64,000 bases of DNA from Bacillota bacterium (GTDB lineage: Bacteria; Bacillota; Clostridia; Tissierellales; Peptoniphilaceae): contig JAQYDN010000011.1 in the NCBI GenBank assembly GCA_028724185.1, positions 1 to 64,000 on the forward strand. Direction: 5' to 3'. This document shows positions 1 through 7,461 of this stretch, one piece after another. The stretch's first letter is position 1, and every line of letters starts with the position of its first letter. The position numbers and the translations under genes were made by a program. Below the pieces are notes generated by a model. It searched no databases. It was not told the DNA's origin and was given only the letters and a program-made list of their open reading frames with translations.

Positions 1-425
1 GGCTCGCCGATTTTCTCCATCAGCTGGCGAAATTCCTCGCGGTCTTCCCCGCGCTTAATGGACGGGATCGAGGTTCCGATGATCTCGACGCCGTATTTGT
101 CGAGCACGCCCGAATCGTAAAGCTCGATCGAAAGATTAAGCCCCGTCTGACCGCCCATGCCGGCGATCAGCGCATCGGGTCGTTCCTTGGCAATGATCCG
201 CTCGATCACCTCGGCCGTCAAGGGTTCGATGTAGACCTTGTCGGCGACTTCTCTGTCGGTCATAATCGTCGCGGGATTGGAGTTGACGAGGATGACCTCG
301 ACGCCCTCTTCCTTCAGCGATTCGCAGGCTTGGGTGCCCGAGTAGTCAAATTCGGCAGCTTGTCCGATGACGATCGGGCCGCTCCCGATCACGAGTACTT
401 TTTGAATATCTTTTCTACTTGGCAT
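1..425 (-). CDS. carB: Carbamoyl phosphate synthase large subunit, N-terminal part (cut by window edge)
   Basis: The large subunit makes carbamoyl phosphate from bicarbonate, ammonia and two ATP, for pyrimidine and arginine synthesis. Only the first ~141 residues are in the window. They begin [20 protein letters not shown] and contain the family signatures [14 protein letters not shown] and [10 protein letters not shown] of the first pre-ATP-grasp domain, which look intact. The ATG at 423-425 follows a GGAGG site that overlaps the carA stop codon, so the two genes are probably translationally coupled. It is the last visible gene of the leftward pyr operon. The ATP-grasp and allosteric domains lie outside the window. 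Confidence 0.95.
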   Translation of the reverse strand, partial: MPSRKDIQKVLVIGSGPIVIGQAAEFDYSGTQACESLKEEGVEVILVNSNPATIMTDREVADKVYIEPLTAEVIERIIAKERPDALIAGMGGQTGLNLSIELYDSGVLDKYGVEIIGTSIPSIKRGEDREEFRQLMEKIGE

Positions 426-434
426 AATTCCCTC

Positions 435-1475
435 CTAGGCTAATTCAGATAAGCGAGACAGTTGTTCGTCGAGTAAGTCCTTCGCCCCGGGCAGGCCGAA
501 CGGATCGAAGAGTACGCCGTAGGCGCCCGCCCTCTCGTCGTAAAATCCTTCGATCGTGTCGTCGCCGATGTGCGTGTAAGTAATCGCGACGGACTCGGGC
601 AGGTGTTCGATATGATAGTCGTGGTTTTGGCTGGTCATAAAGACGCGCGACGAATCTCCCTTCACCGCGATGGATGCGCCGACGTGGGGGCGCGCCAGCT
701 TTTGGAGATTTCCGCCGAGCGCGAGGCCTAAAAACTGTGCGCCGAGTCCGATGCCGTAGATCGGAAGTTTTCCGAGCATCTGGCCGACGTCGTGGACGAT
801 GTCCAGGTAATTGGCCGCCATGCCGGGACCCGAGCTCAAAAACAAGACGTCGGGATCGTCTTTTAAGATCTCTTCATAGTTGGTCATGGCCGGGTAGACG
901 ACGATGCGGTAGCCTTCCTCGCTCAATTTCTCGAGGATGCCGTCCTTGACGCCGAAGTCCCAAAGGGCGATCGTCTTTCCGTCGCCCTCGATCTCCGTCA
1001 CTTCAATAGTCGAAACCTTCTCGATCGTATTGATGTCCTGCTCGCTGAAAAATTCGTCCATCTCGGAGGGCGTGAGCAGGCGGTCGGTGATGACGGCGCG
1101 CTGCATGCCGCTCTCGTTTAAGTGCTTGATGAGCCCGCGCGTATCGACTTCTTCGATGCCGACGACGTCGTAGTAGTCCAGGTATTCTTTCAGATTCATT
1201 TCACTCCGGAAATTCGTCGCATCGCCCATCGCCCGCCGACAGATAAACGCGGAGATCGTCGGACCGTCGGCCTGTGCATCGTCAAAATTCATGCCGTAGC
1301 CGCCGATCAGGGGATAGGTAAATAAGAGCATTCGATCCAAATTGCTCGGATCGGTCATGACTTCCTGGTGGCCGATCATCGCCGAGTAGACCATCAACTG
1401 GCCGCCGACGCATTTTTCGGTTCCGCTGAACTGTTTTCCCTCAAAGACACTGCCGTCTTCTAATTGAATATACAT
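435..1475 (-). CDS. carA: Carbamoyl phosphate synthase small subunit with degenerate glutaminase site
   Basis: The 346-residue length and the overall fold are those of CarA, which normally hydrolyses glutamine and passes ammonia to CarB. The N-terminal domain (LEDGSVFEG, TYPLIGGYG, DTRGLIKHL) and the start of the class I amidotransferase domain (LWDFGVKDGIL, LSSGPG) are recognisable. However, the nucleophile loop, normally GICLGHQ, reads GIGLGAQ (residues 241-247), so the catalytic Cys is Gly243. The normal HPEA reads DPFG, so the catalytic His and Glu are Asp324 and Phe326. Glutaminase activity is therefore not expected. The protein may be structural and CarB may use free ammonia. The start at 1475 follows GGAGGA overlapping the pyrD stop; an in-frame ATG 11 codons upstream has no such site. 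Confidence 0.93.
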   Translation of the reverse strand: MYIQLEDGSVFEGKQFSGTEKCVGGQLMVYSAMIGHQEVMTDPSNLDRMLLFTYPLIGGYGMNFDDAQADGPTISAFICRRAMGDATNFRSEMNLKEYLDYYDVVGIEEVDTRGLIKHLNESGMQRAVITDRLLTPSEMDEFFSEQDINTIEKVSTIEVTEIEGDGKTIALWDFGVKDGILEKLSEEGYRIVVYPAMTNYEEILKDDPDVLFLSSGPGMAANYLDIVHDVGQMLGKLPIYGIGLGAQFLGLALGGNLQKLARPHVGASIAVKGDSSRVFMTSQNHDYHIEHLPESVAITYTHIGDDTIEGFYDERAGAYGVLFDPFGLPGAKDLLDEQLSRLSELA

Positions 1476-1485
1476 CGCTGTCCTC

Positions 1486-2382
1486 CTATATAATTCCCCG
1501 GACGGCATCGAGCGCGTCGATGCCCTCTTCTTCCATGTACGCGTTTAAGTCGTCGAGTATCTTTACCATAATCGTCGGATCGACGAGGTTCATCGTCCCG
1601 ATCTCGACCGCCTGTGCGCCCGCCATAATCATCGCGATCACATCTTCTGCCGACTGAATCCCGCCGATTCCCACGACGGGAACCTTTACCGCCCGCGCGA
1701 CATCTCTCACCATGCGAAGAGCGATGGGAAAGATCGCGGGACCGGACAGCCCGGCGTAGATATTGTCGAAGACCGCCTCTTTTTTGTGCACGTCGATCGC
1801 AAGCGCCTGGAACGTGTTGACGAGGCTGATCCCGTCCGCTCCGGCCGCTTCGCACGCCTTCGCGAGTTCGGCGACTCCGTCTCCGTTCGGCGAGAGTTTG
1901 ACGATGACGGGGTGGTGTGTCTTTTCCTTGACCTTTTCCGTGATCCATGCCGCGTCTTCGCAGCGGAGCCCGAACGCCATCCCCCCCGACTTGACGTTCG
2001 GACACGAGATGTTGAGCTCGATCATGTCGATGTCGGCCTCATCGAGCATTTCCGTCGCGACGAGGTAGTCCTCGAGGCTGTGGCCGCCCAAGTTGGCGAG
2101 GATCGCCGTCTCGCGCTCGCGCATCTCGGGGAGGATGTCCCGGATAAACGCCTCGACGCCCGGGTTTTCGAGGCCGATCGAGTTCATAATCCCCGACGGC
2201 GTCTCGTGGATGCGTATGCCGGCATTGCCCGCTCGCGCATGGAGCGTCAACCCCTTGGTCGAAATCGCACCCAAGAGATCGGGATCGTAAAACGGCTCGT
2301 AAACGTCGCCGAATCCGTAGGTACCCGAGGCGCCGATCAACGGGTTTTTCAACGTCTTTCCGCACAATTCCGTCTTAAGCAT
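1486..2382 (-). CDS. pyrD: Dihydroorotate dehydrogenase, class 1B catalytic subunit
   Basis: This FMN enzyme oxidises dihydroorotate to orotate and passes electrons through PyrK to NAD+. The 298 residues include an N-terminal FMN-site region (NPLIGASGTYGFG) and the motif ELNISCPNVKSGG, whose Cys is the catalytic base of class 1B enzymes. The C-terminal barrel motifs VPVVGIGGIQSAEDV and GAQAVEIGTMNL bind phosphate. The ATG at 2382 follows a GGAGGG site and overlaps the end of pyrK by 8 bases. A longer in-frame reading (41 more residues) has arginine/serine-rich sequence unlike the family and is a shadow of pyrK. Immediate pairing with pyrK supports the 1B assignment. Confidence 0.96.
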   Translation of the reverse strand: MLKTELCGKTLKNPLIGASGTYGFGDVYEPFYDPDLLGAISTKGLTLHARAGNAGIRIHETPSGIMNSIGLENPGVEAFIRDILPEMRERETAILANLGGHSLEDYLVATEMLDEADIDMIELNISCPNVKSGGMAFGLRCEDAAWITEKVKEKTHHPVIVKLSPNGDGVAELAKACEAAGADGISLVNTFQALAIDVHKKEAVFDNIYAGLSGPAIFPIALRMVRDVARAVKVPVVGIGGIQSAEDVIAMIMAGAQAVEIGTMNLVDPTIMVKILDDLNAYMEEEGIDALDAVRGII

Positions 2383-3052
2383 AAACGCCCCTCCCTTCAA
2401 ATACCGGGCCGTCCTTACAGACGCGCTTTCTCTCTCCCTCGACCTCGCAGGTGCAGGCGAGACAGGCGCCGAATCCGCAGCCCATGCGCGACTCGAGCGA
2501 TACATACACCGAGCCTCTCGCCCGCTTCACCGCCTCTTCCATCATGCCGCGCGGCCCGCAGGTGAAGATGTCTTCGTCTTTAACCTCGAGTTCGTCGAAG
2601 ATATTATCCCCGATGTAAAAGCGCACCCGGTCGCCGTAGGCCGCGTATAGTTCTTCGAGCGCGGGGAGTCTCTCGCGAAGTCCGATCGCCACGTTGAGCT
2701 TTTTCTCCGAGTCGCGCTCGAGCAGGTGCAGCGAAGGCGCGATCCCCGTGCCGCCGCCGATGTAGAGCGTCTTACGTTCCAAGGCCGGGAATCCGTTTCC
2801 GAACGGGCCTTCCACCTCGATCGTATCGCCCCGAAGGAGCTCGCCGATCGATGCGGTCCCTCCGCCGATGCGCTTGATCAAAAAGGAGAGCTCGCCGTCT
2901 TTTAGGGAAAACACCGAGATCGGCCGGCCGAGCAACTTCGAGCGATCCTTCGGCTTCAGCATAAAGAACTGCCCGGGCGAGGCGTCCCCGTCGTATGCGA
3001 GCGTCAGTTTATAAAGATCTCCTCCCAGAGATTTATTCGCGAGAATTTTCAT
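2375..3052 (-). CDS. pyrK: Dihydroorotate dehydrogenase electron-transfer subunit
   Basis: PyrK carries FAD and a [2Fe-2S] cluster and connects PyrD to NAD+. The 225 residues show the ferredoxin-reductase order: FAD-binding barrel (GQFFML, GRPISVFSL), NAD-binding domain (LYIGGGTGIAPSLHLL, DIFTCGPRGMMEEA), then a C-terminal cysteine cluster (CGFGACLACTC, then VCKDGPVF) that ligates the iron-sulfur cluster. Its start overlaps the end of pyrB by 20 bases and its end overlaps pyrD by 8 bases, so expression is tightly coupled. No odd residues seen. Confidence 0.95.
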   Translation of the reverse strand: MKILANKSLGGDLYKLTLAYDGDASPGQFFMLKPKDRSKLLGRPISVFSLKDGELSFLIKRIGGGTASIGELLRGDTIEVEGPFGNGFPALERKTLYIGGGTGIAPSLHLLERDSEKKLNVAIGLRERLPALEELYAAYGDRVRFYIGDNIFDELEVKDEDIFTCGPRGMMEEAVKRARGSVYVSLESRMGCGFGACLACTCEVEGERKRVCKDGPVFEGRGVYA

Positions 3053-3956
3053 ATTTCGCCTCCAACAGTGTCAAGATGAGCGCCATACGCATGTACATGC
3101 CGTTTTTCGCCTGTTCGAAATAAAGCGCCCTCGGGTCGTCGTCCACTTCGATGTCGATCTCGTCGACGCGGGGAAGCGGGTGCAGGACGATGAGGTCTTC
3201 CGAAGCGTGGTTTAATACCTCCTGATTTAATAAGTACGATCCCTGATACCGCTTCGCCTCCTCGAGACTCGCAAATCGCTCCCTCTGGACTCGCGTCATA
3301 TAGAGCACGTCGAGATCGCCGATGACGCTTTGGAGGTCGTCCACCTCTTCGTAAGGGCAGGTCGATTGCTCGAGGTAATTCGACGGCATATCCAGTCCCT
3401 TCGGCGCGATAAAGACGAACTCGTCGTCGTAGTCGTTTAAAAACTCGAAGAGGGAGTGGACGGCCCGACCGTAGCGGAGATCGCCGCAAAACCCGATTTT
3501 TAAGTTCGACCAACTCCCCTTTTGGTCGCGTATCGTGTAGATATCCGCAAGCGTCTGCGTCGGGTGGGCGTGGTCGCCGTCTCCGGCGTTGATGAGTGGC
3601 ATGTTTTTTAAGACGTCGACGGCGTAGTGCTGCGTATAGGCGACGGGGTGGCGCATCGCGCAGATATCCGCGTACTGATCGACGATGTGGAGCGTATCCC
3701 TCACGCTCTCTCCCTTTGCGAGGGAAGACACCTTGGCATCTCCCAGGTGGAGCACCTGGCCGCCCAGGCGGTACATCGCGGCGTCGAAAGACATCCGCGT
3801 GCGCGTCGAGGGCTCAAAAAAAAGACTGGCCAAAATCTTTCCGTCACATGCGTGAGCATATGTCTTCGGATTCGATGCAATATCTGCAGCCAGTCTAAAT
3901 AACGCGTCATATTCTCTCTTGTCAAAGTCACTCGGTTCTATGAAATGTCTGAGCAT
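3033..3956 (-). CDS. pyrB: Aspartate carbamoyltransferase catalytic chain
   Basis: This enzyme joins carbamoyl phosphate and aspartate, the first committed pyrimidine step. The 307 residues contain the carbamoyl-phosphate motif FFEPSTRTRMSFD, the motif NAGDGDHAHPTQTLADIYTI and the aspartate loop LHPLPRVDEI. Length is normal for the catalytic chain, and no regulatory chain (pyrI) is adjacent. The start at 3956 follows TATAGGAGGCCGT; a further in-frame ATG 15 codons upstream lies inside the leader hairpin. It is the first gene of the leftward operon, directly behind a terminator-containing leader, so it is probably controlled by attenuation. Confidence 0.96.
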   Translation of the reverse strand: MLRHFIEPSDFDKREYDALFRLAADIASNPKTYAHACDGKILASLFFEPSTRTRMSFDAAMYRLGGQVLHLGDAKVSSLAKGESVRDTLHIVDQYADICAMRHPVAYTQHYAVDVLKNMPLINAGDGDHAHPTQTLADIYTIRDQKGSWSNLKIGFCGDLRYGRAVHSLFEFLNDYDDEFVFIAPKGLDMPSNYLEQSTCPYEEVDDLQSVIGDLDVLYMTRVQRERFASLEEAKRYQGSYLLNQEVLNHASEDLIVLHPLPRVDEIDIEVDDDPRALYFEQAKNGMYMRMALILTLLEAKYENSRE

Positions 3957-3968
3957 ACGGCCTCCTAT

Positions 3969-3995
3969 AAAAAAATCTTTTATCAAGGATAAAAG
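3969..3995 (-). terminator. Intrinsic terminator in the pyrB leader (attenuator)
   Basis: On the minus strand an 8-bp stem (CTTTTATC/GATAAAAG) with a 3-base loop is followed by A and seven T. It lies immediately before the pyrB ribosome site, so it can only act on leader transcripts. Confidence 0.75.
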
Positions 3996-4093
3996 GCACA
4001 AAGAGAGACCCTTCCCTCGCGGGAAAGGTGTATTCTATTTTGCAACCTTTTTAGCGTCTCGCACTAAATTAAAAGTATCTTTTACTGCCTTAT
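3996..4093 (-). promoter_or_regulatory. pyr operon leader, candidate PyrR-type attenuator
   Basis: The ~100-base leader between promoter and terminator holds a small hairpin at 4050-4068 (TTTAGTG-CGAGA-CGCTAAA). Its sequence AGTGCGAGACGCT resembles the remembered PyrR-binding consensus (AGUCC.G.GAGGCU) with a few differences. A second hairpin is at 4010-4028. GAGAC in the first hairpin is complementary to GTCTC at 4005-4009, and GTAAAAG at the 5' end can pair with the terminator arm, so alternative folds are possible. No pyrR gene is in the window. The binding protein is inferred. Confidence 0.5.
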
Positions 4094-4122
4094 AGTTTAC
4101 CGCTCCTGTCCCCGCCCGTCAA
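4094..4122 (-). promoter_or_regulatory. Promoter of the pyrBKD-carAB operon
   Basis: Minus strand TTGACG (4117-4122), a 17-base spacer and TAAACT (4094-4099). It is the only good sigma-A-like pair upstream of pyrB and sits directly before the attenuator-like leader. Confidence 0.7.
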
Positions 4123-4181
4123 GGAGTATCCGGCGTAAAAAAGCATCATTCTCCTTCCGCCGCATCGGGAGGTTTTTGCAC

Positions 4182-4210
4182 AAAAAAAGATCCGGCGGAC
4201 CCGGATCTTT
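4182..4210 (-). terminator. Terminator of the 6S-like RNA
   Basis: Minus strand AAAGATCCGG, loop GTCCG, CCGGATCTTT followed by further T residues: a perfect 10-bp stem with a T-tract. Confidence 0.88.
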
Positions 4211-4402
4211 GGAAACCCGCCCGGCCGGACTTCATATAATTCAGACCCGCCCTTATGATAAGGTGGGTAATCTGTTAACTACTTCTAACTTCCACTCTGT
4301 GGAGGCTTGTTATAGGCAACTAAACACGATTTCCCGTGTCTGATTTGTCGGTTGAATTAAAAGAAGCGATCGAACCGCGCAGGTTATTATCGTTTTGTAT
4401 TG
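4182..4402 (-). ncRNA. ssrS: Structured non-coding RNA, probable 6S RNA
   Basis: A stretch of ~220 bases with its own strong promoter and terminator and no plausible reading frame. The RNA can close on itself: AACCTGC (4385-4379) pairs with GCGGGTT (4220-4214), and CTTC...TAATTCA pairs with TGAATTA...GAAG, giving a long interrupted rod. Inside are a hairpin CCTCCAC/GTGGAAG at the apex and a hairpin CCCACCTTA/TAAGGGCGGG on the 3' side. A long rod, a central open region and a small 3' hairpin match the known architecture of 6S RNA, which mimics open promoter DNA to hold RNA polymerase. Identity is inferred from shape and size; other structured RNAs are possible. Confidence 0.6.
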
Positions 4403-4407
4403 TCTAT

Positions 4408-4436
4408 ATTATAATACTCCGTCTCTTATTAAGCAA
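4408..4436 (-). promoter_or_regulatory. Strong promoter of the 6S-like RNA
   Basis: Minus strand TTGCTT (4431-4436), a 17-base spacer and a perfect TATAAT (4408-4413). It lies just downstream of the pseudouridine synthase stop, so the RNA has its own start near 4401. Confidence 0.82.
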
Positions 4437-4473
4437 GCAGACCGTGGCGAATCGGAGGAAACGTTTCCCCGCT

Positions 4474-5325
4474 TTAAGCGCGCTCACCCTCGTCCCGAAA
4501 CGACTCCGCAACAGGCGCCTTAAGACATAATGTCTCCTCCGTCCTCGGATGCGTCAGATACATTTTATGCACGTGGAGTTTAAGCGCGCCCTCGCCGCCT
4601 CCGTACAGCGCATCGCCCGCGATCGGGTGTCCGATCGAGGCCATGTGGCAGCGAATTTGGTGACATCTCCCCGTCTCGAGTTTCAGCTCAACCAGCGTGT
4701 TCTCCGCGACCTTAAGCGGCCTGTAGTGTGTGACCGCGGCTTGTCCGTCCTCCCGCACGACCCGCACGAGCGACTCCTCCCCCGTCCCCATCGCGCGGTC
4801 GATCGTCCCCGCTTCCTCGAGGCGCCCCCTGACGATGGCGAGATAACGCTTATTTTGCGTATGCTCCGCGAGGAGTTTTTGGTGGGCGTAGGGATTTTTG
4901 CAGGCGACGAGAAGGCCCGTCGTCTCTCTGTCGAGCCGCCCGAGCATGCGCACCTTGCGCGCGAGCCCAATCGATGCGAAGTGGCCCGCGATCTCATTTG
5001 CCAGCGTGTGCTCCGGATACATTCGACAGGGCATGGACGGGATCACGCCCTTATTTAAGACGAGCAAATCGTCGTCTTCGTAGATAATCTCCTGGCGCAG
5101 CGGCTCTTTCTTCAGACGGTTCTCCTCGTCTAAAAAATCGACCGCGACCTCCTCAAACGGATCGAGCGGCGTCGACTTGTGGAGCGGTATGCCCCCGCAG
5201 GTGATGCATCCCGCGCGAAACAATCGCTTCATCAGCGTATTGGAAAAGCCGCAACTCCTTAAAAACGCCTCCGCGCGAGAATACGGGCGCCGCGTATGAA
5301 ATTTCATTCGGTCCCTACTTTTCAT
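4474..5325 (-). CDS. RluA/RluD-family RNA pseudouridine synthase
   Basis: It isomerises uridine to pseudouridine in ribosomal or transfer RNA; the exact target cannot be read from sequence. The 283 residues have an N-terminal S4-like RNA-binding segment (about 15-65) and then the RluA catalytic domain, with the motif GRLDRETTGLL holding the catalytic Asp and the C-terminal motif ETGRCHQIRCHMASIGHPI. The usual HRLD is GRLD here, a tolerated variant. The start at 5325 follows AAGGAGAAAA; a second ATG six codons on lacks a site. It is divergent from nadK. Confidence 0.9.
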   Translation of the reverse strand: MKSRDRMKFHTRRPYSRAEAFLRSCGFSNTLMKRLFRAGCITCGGIPLHKSTPLDPFEEVAVDFLDEENRLKKEPLRQEIIYEDDDLLVLNKGVIPSMPCRMYPEHTLANEIAGHFASIGLARKVRMLGRLDRETTGLLVACKNPYAHQKLLAEHTQNKRYLAIVRGRLEEAGTIDRAMGTGEESLVRVVREDGQAAVTHYRPLKVAENTLVELKLETGRCHQIRCHMASIGHPIAGDALYGGGEGALKLHVHKMYLTHPRTEETLCLKAPVAESFRDEGERA

Positions 5326-5340
5326 TTTTCTCCTTTTGAT

Positions 5341-5389
5341 TTACCATATTATATGTATATGCGAATTTCTATAGATCGGAGGTGATCTT
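5341..5389. promoter_or_regulatory. Divergent rluD-like/nadK promoter region
   Basis: This short AT-rich gap holds a TATAAT on the minus strand at 5348-5353 for the pseudouridine synthase gene. A very strong ribosome site, GGAGGTGATC at 5379-5388, sets the nadK TTG start. -35 boxes are weak. Confidence 0.4.
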
Positions 5390-6190
5390 TTGACGAATAA
5401 ATTAATCAACGTGCTTTCAAATTCTAATTTCGAGAGTCGAAAGACGACGAAGCGACTCATACAGAAACTGAAAAAACATAATTTTAATCCGACGACCACA
5501 CTTTCTCCCAAGGCGGCCCTCACGATTACCGTCGGCGGCGACGGCGCCTTTATCAAGGCGGTTAACCGCACCAAGTTCTCTTCGACGCCCATCGTCGGCA
5601 TCAATACCGGACACCTGGGCTTTTATCAGGAAATCAGTCCCGACCAATTGGACGAGTTCATCGACGCCTATAAAAACAACCGGTATCACGTCGAGGAACT
5701 CCCTATCTTAAGCGCCGAAGTCTTTACCAATCAAAAAAAATACTACGTCCAGGCCATCAACGAGATCGTCTTGAAGGCGCAAAACTCGAAGGCCATTCAT
5801 ATGAACGTCTTCGTCGACCGCAACCACCTGGAGAAATTTTCGGGCGACGGCATCCTCGTCGCGACGCCGTCGGGAACGAGCGGCTACAACCTCTCCCTGG
5901 GCGGGAGTCTGATCCATCCCCAAGTCGAGGCCATGGCGATGACGCCCCTCGCGGGCATTTCCTCGTCGAGTTACCGCTCGCTTAAATCCACCATCGTCAT
6001 CCCCGGACAGCACGTGATCAGCCTCGTCCCCGAGCGCCGATACGCCAATTCCAATCTCGTCCTGATCGACGGACGCGAACACACTTACGCGCAGTTTAAA
6101 CGCATCAACATTCGCTTTTCCGACAGACGCATCAATAAACTCGTCCTCGAAAGCAACTACTGGGAAAACATTAAAAGCAAGTTCTTATAA
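5390..6190 (+). CDS. nadK: NAD kinase
   Basis: It phosphorylates NAD+ to NADP+ in the cytoplasm. The 266 residues contain the diacylglycerol-kinase-like nucleotide motif GGDGAF (GGDGT in most homologues), NTGHLGFY, the substrate motif NEIVLKA and the glycine-rich segment SGDGILVATPSGTSGYNLSL. Length is normal for a Gram-positive NadK. The start is TTG, placed seven bases after a near-perfect GGAGGTGATC; no ATG lies nearby in frame. It is a single-gene unit converging on the glycosyltransferase gene and ending at a hairpin terminator. Confidence 0.93.
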   Translation: MTNKLINVLSNSNFESRKTTKRLIQKLKKHNFNPTTTLSPKAALTITVGGDGAFIKAVNRTKFSSTPIVGINTGHLGFYQEISPDQLDEFIDAYKNNRYHVEELPILSAEVFTNQKKYYVQAINEIVLKAQNSKAIHMNVFVDRNHLEKFSGDGILVATPSGTSGYNLSLGGSLIHPQVEAMAMTPLAGISSSSYRSLKSTIVIPGQHVISLVPERRYANSNLVLIDGREHTYAQFKRINIRFSDRRINKLVLESNYWENIKSKFL

Positions 6191-6193
6191 AAG

Positions 6194-6216
6194 AAAGCCC
6201 TCGAAGGGCTTTTTTT
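6194..6216. terminator. Terminator between nadK and the glycosyltransferase gene
   Basis: AAAGCCC-TCGA-GGGCTTT followed by T residues serves nadK. The reverse strand also has a usable T-rich tail, so it may work in both directions; it touches the end of the converging gene. Confidence 0.85.
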
Positions 6217-7453
6217 ATTGCTTATTTTTATTCGACGCGCGCAATACGTCGCAAATAAGACCGTATTCCCGCTCGACGATTTCTCGCCACGCGTACTTTT
6301 CGACCGTCTCGTAACATGCGTCGGGAAAGGGGCGCCCCTCCAAAATGGCGACGATCTGCCGCTCGATCGCCTCTTCGAGCCGCATCACGTAATCGTCGAT
6401 TTCCGGCTTAAACGGCTCGTCGATGTCGTAGAGCGTCGGCAAGGGGACGACCTCGATCACGTCGCTTTTTATAAAGTCCTCTCCTAAGAGCTCAAGCAGA
6501 CCGTCGAGTTCCGAGGTGACGAGGCGCATGCGACAGGCGAGTGCCTCCACGGCAATGAGTCCGAGCCCCTCGTAGTAACTCGGCAATACGAAGATATCGC
6601 AGGTCTTCATATGCGCTCCGAGCGCCTTCTGGTCGATGACGTTGTGGATCTTAAACCCTTCCTTGTAGTGGGCGCACTCGAAGATGCGTTCCTTTTTTTC
6701 GAGCGACTCCTCGCCGATCAGCTCCATCTCGATCTGCGGGTACTTTCGCTTCAAGTTCGGATAGGCCTTCGCCATCTCGTAGACGCCCTTGGCGCGGGAA
6801 AGCTTTCCGGCGTAGATGATCTTGATCGTCTCTTCCCTGCGCCAGATTCCCTGGTCGTTAAAGACGTCCTGGTTGTAGCCCCCGCCCGTCACGGCGATCT
6901 TTTTTTCGGGGATGGCGAACATCCTCGCCACGCCCGCCTTATCCTTTTGAGAGAGCGCAAAGACGTAATCCAGCTCGCTCATATGCGTCGTGTGCTTTTC
7001 CAAGAGGTCGTCGTGCTTTTCGCCCTGCCTTAAGTCCGTGCCGTGGCAGACGCCCACGACGGGCGTATCGGGAAACAATTCGAGCACCATGTCCGTGAGA
7101 TACCACAAGTGATGTGCCACGATGACATCCGGCTGAAATTCTTCCTTTGCGCGAAGCAGGCGCGCGCGAAACGCCCGCTTCCAGACCTCGATCATCCCGT
7201 CGGTCATCGACGCGTAGACCGTGTTATCGTAGGGCATCTCGTCGCTCATGCCGGCGATCGGAAACGGGAGTTCGTCGCTCTTAAAGGTGACGGGATACGT
7301 CTTCGCTTGAAAATCAAAGCTGTAAGGCTCCTGAACCGCATAGACGAGCGCCTGTTGCGCACCTTTCTTCGCGAGTCCGTTAAACAAATTCGTAAAGTAA
7401 ACGCCGCTTCCCGTTCGCGTCGGAAGCTGCGCCAAGGTGTGTAGTACTTTCAT
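6215..7453 (-). CDS. Glycosyltransferase family 4 (GT-B fold)
   Basis: It probably transfers a sugar from a nucleotide-sugar donor to an envelope or exported acceptor; the substrate is unknown. The 412 residues show a GT-B enzyme: N-terminal acceptor domain (GSGVYFTNLFNGLAKKG, VVGVCHGTDLRQGE) and C-terminal donor domain (IIYAGKLSRAKGVYEMAKAY, then LPSYYEGLGLIAVEALACR with the E..G.....E motif of GT4). No signal peptide. It starts 8 bases after the DnaJ-domain gene stop and is the last gene of the zincin-DnaJ-glycosyltransferase operon. The function of that combination is not known to me. Confidence 0.85.
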   Translation of the reverse strand: MKVLHTLAQLPTRTGSGVYFTNLFNGLAKKGAQQALVYAVQEPYSFDFQAKTYPVTFKSDELPFPIAGMSDEMPYDNTVYASMTDGMIEVWKRAFRARLLRAKEEFQPDVIVAHHLWYLTDMVLELFPDTPVVGVCHGTDLRQGEKHDDLLEKHTTHMSELDYVFALSQKDKAGVARMFAIPEKKIAVTGGGYNQDVFNDQGIWRREETIKIIYAGKLSRAKGVYEMAKAYPNLKRKYPQIEMELIGEESLEKKERIFECAHYKEGFKIHNVIDQKALGAHMKTCDIFVLPSYYEGLGLIAVEALACRMRLVTSELDGLLELLGEDFIKSDVIEVVPLPTLYDIDEPFKPEIDDYVMRLEEAIERQIVAILEGRPFPDACYETVEKYAWREIVEREYGLICDVLRASNKNKQ

Positions 7454-7461
7454 GCTCTCTC

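Noticed and set aside
4336-4530. Short plus-strand reading frame over the 6S-like RNA and the end of the pseudouridine synthase gene
   Set aside because: It lies on the antisense of a structured RNA with its own promoter and terminator, has no ribosome site, and resembles no protein I know.
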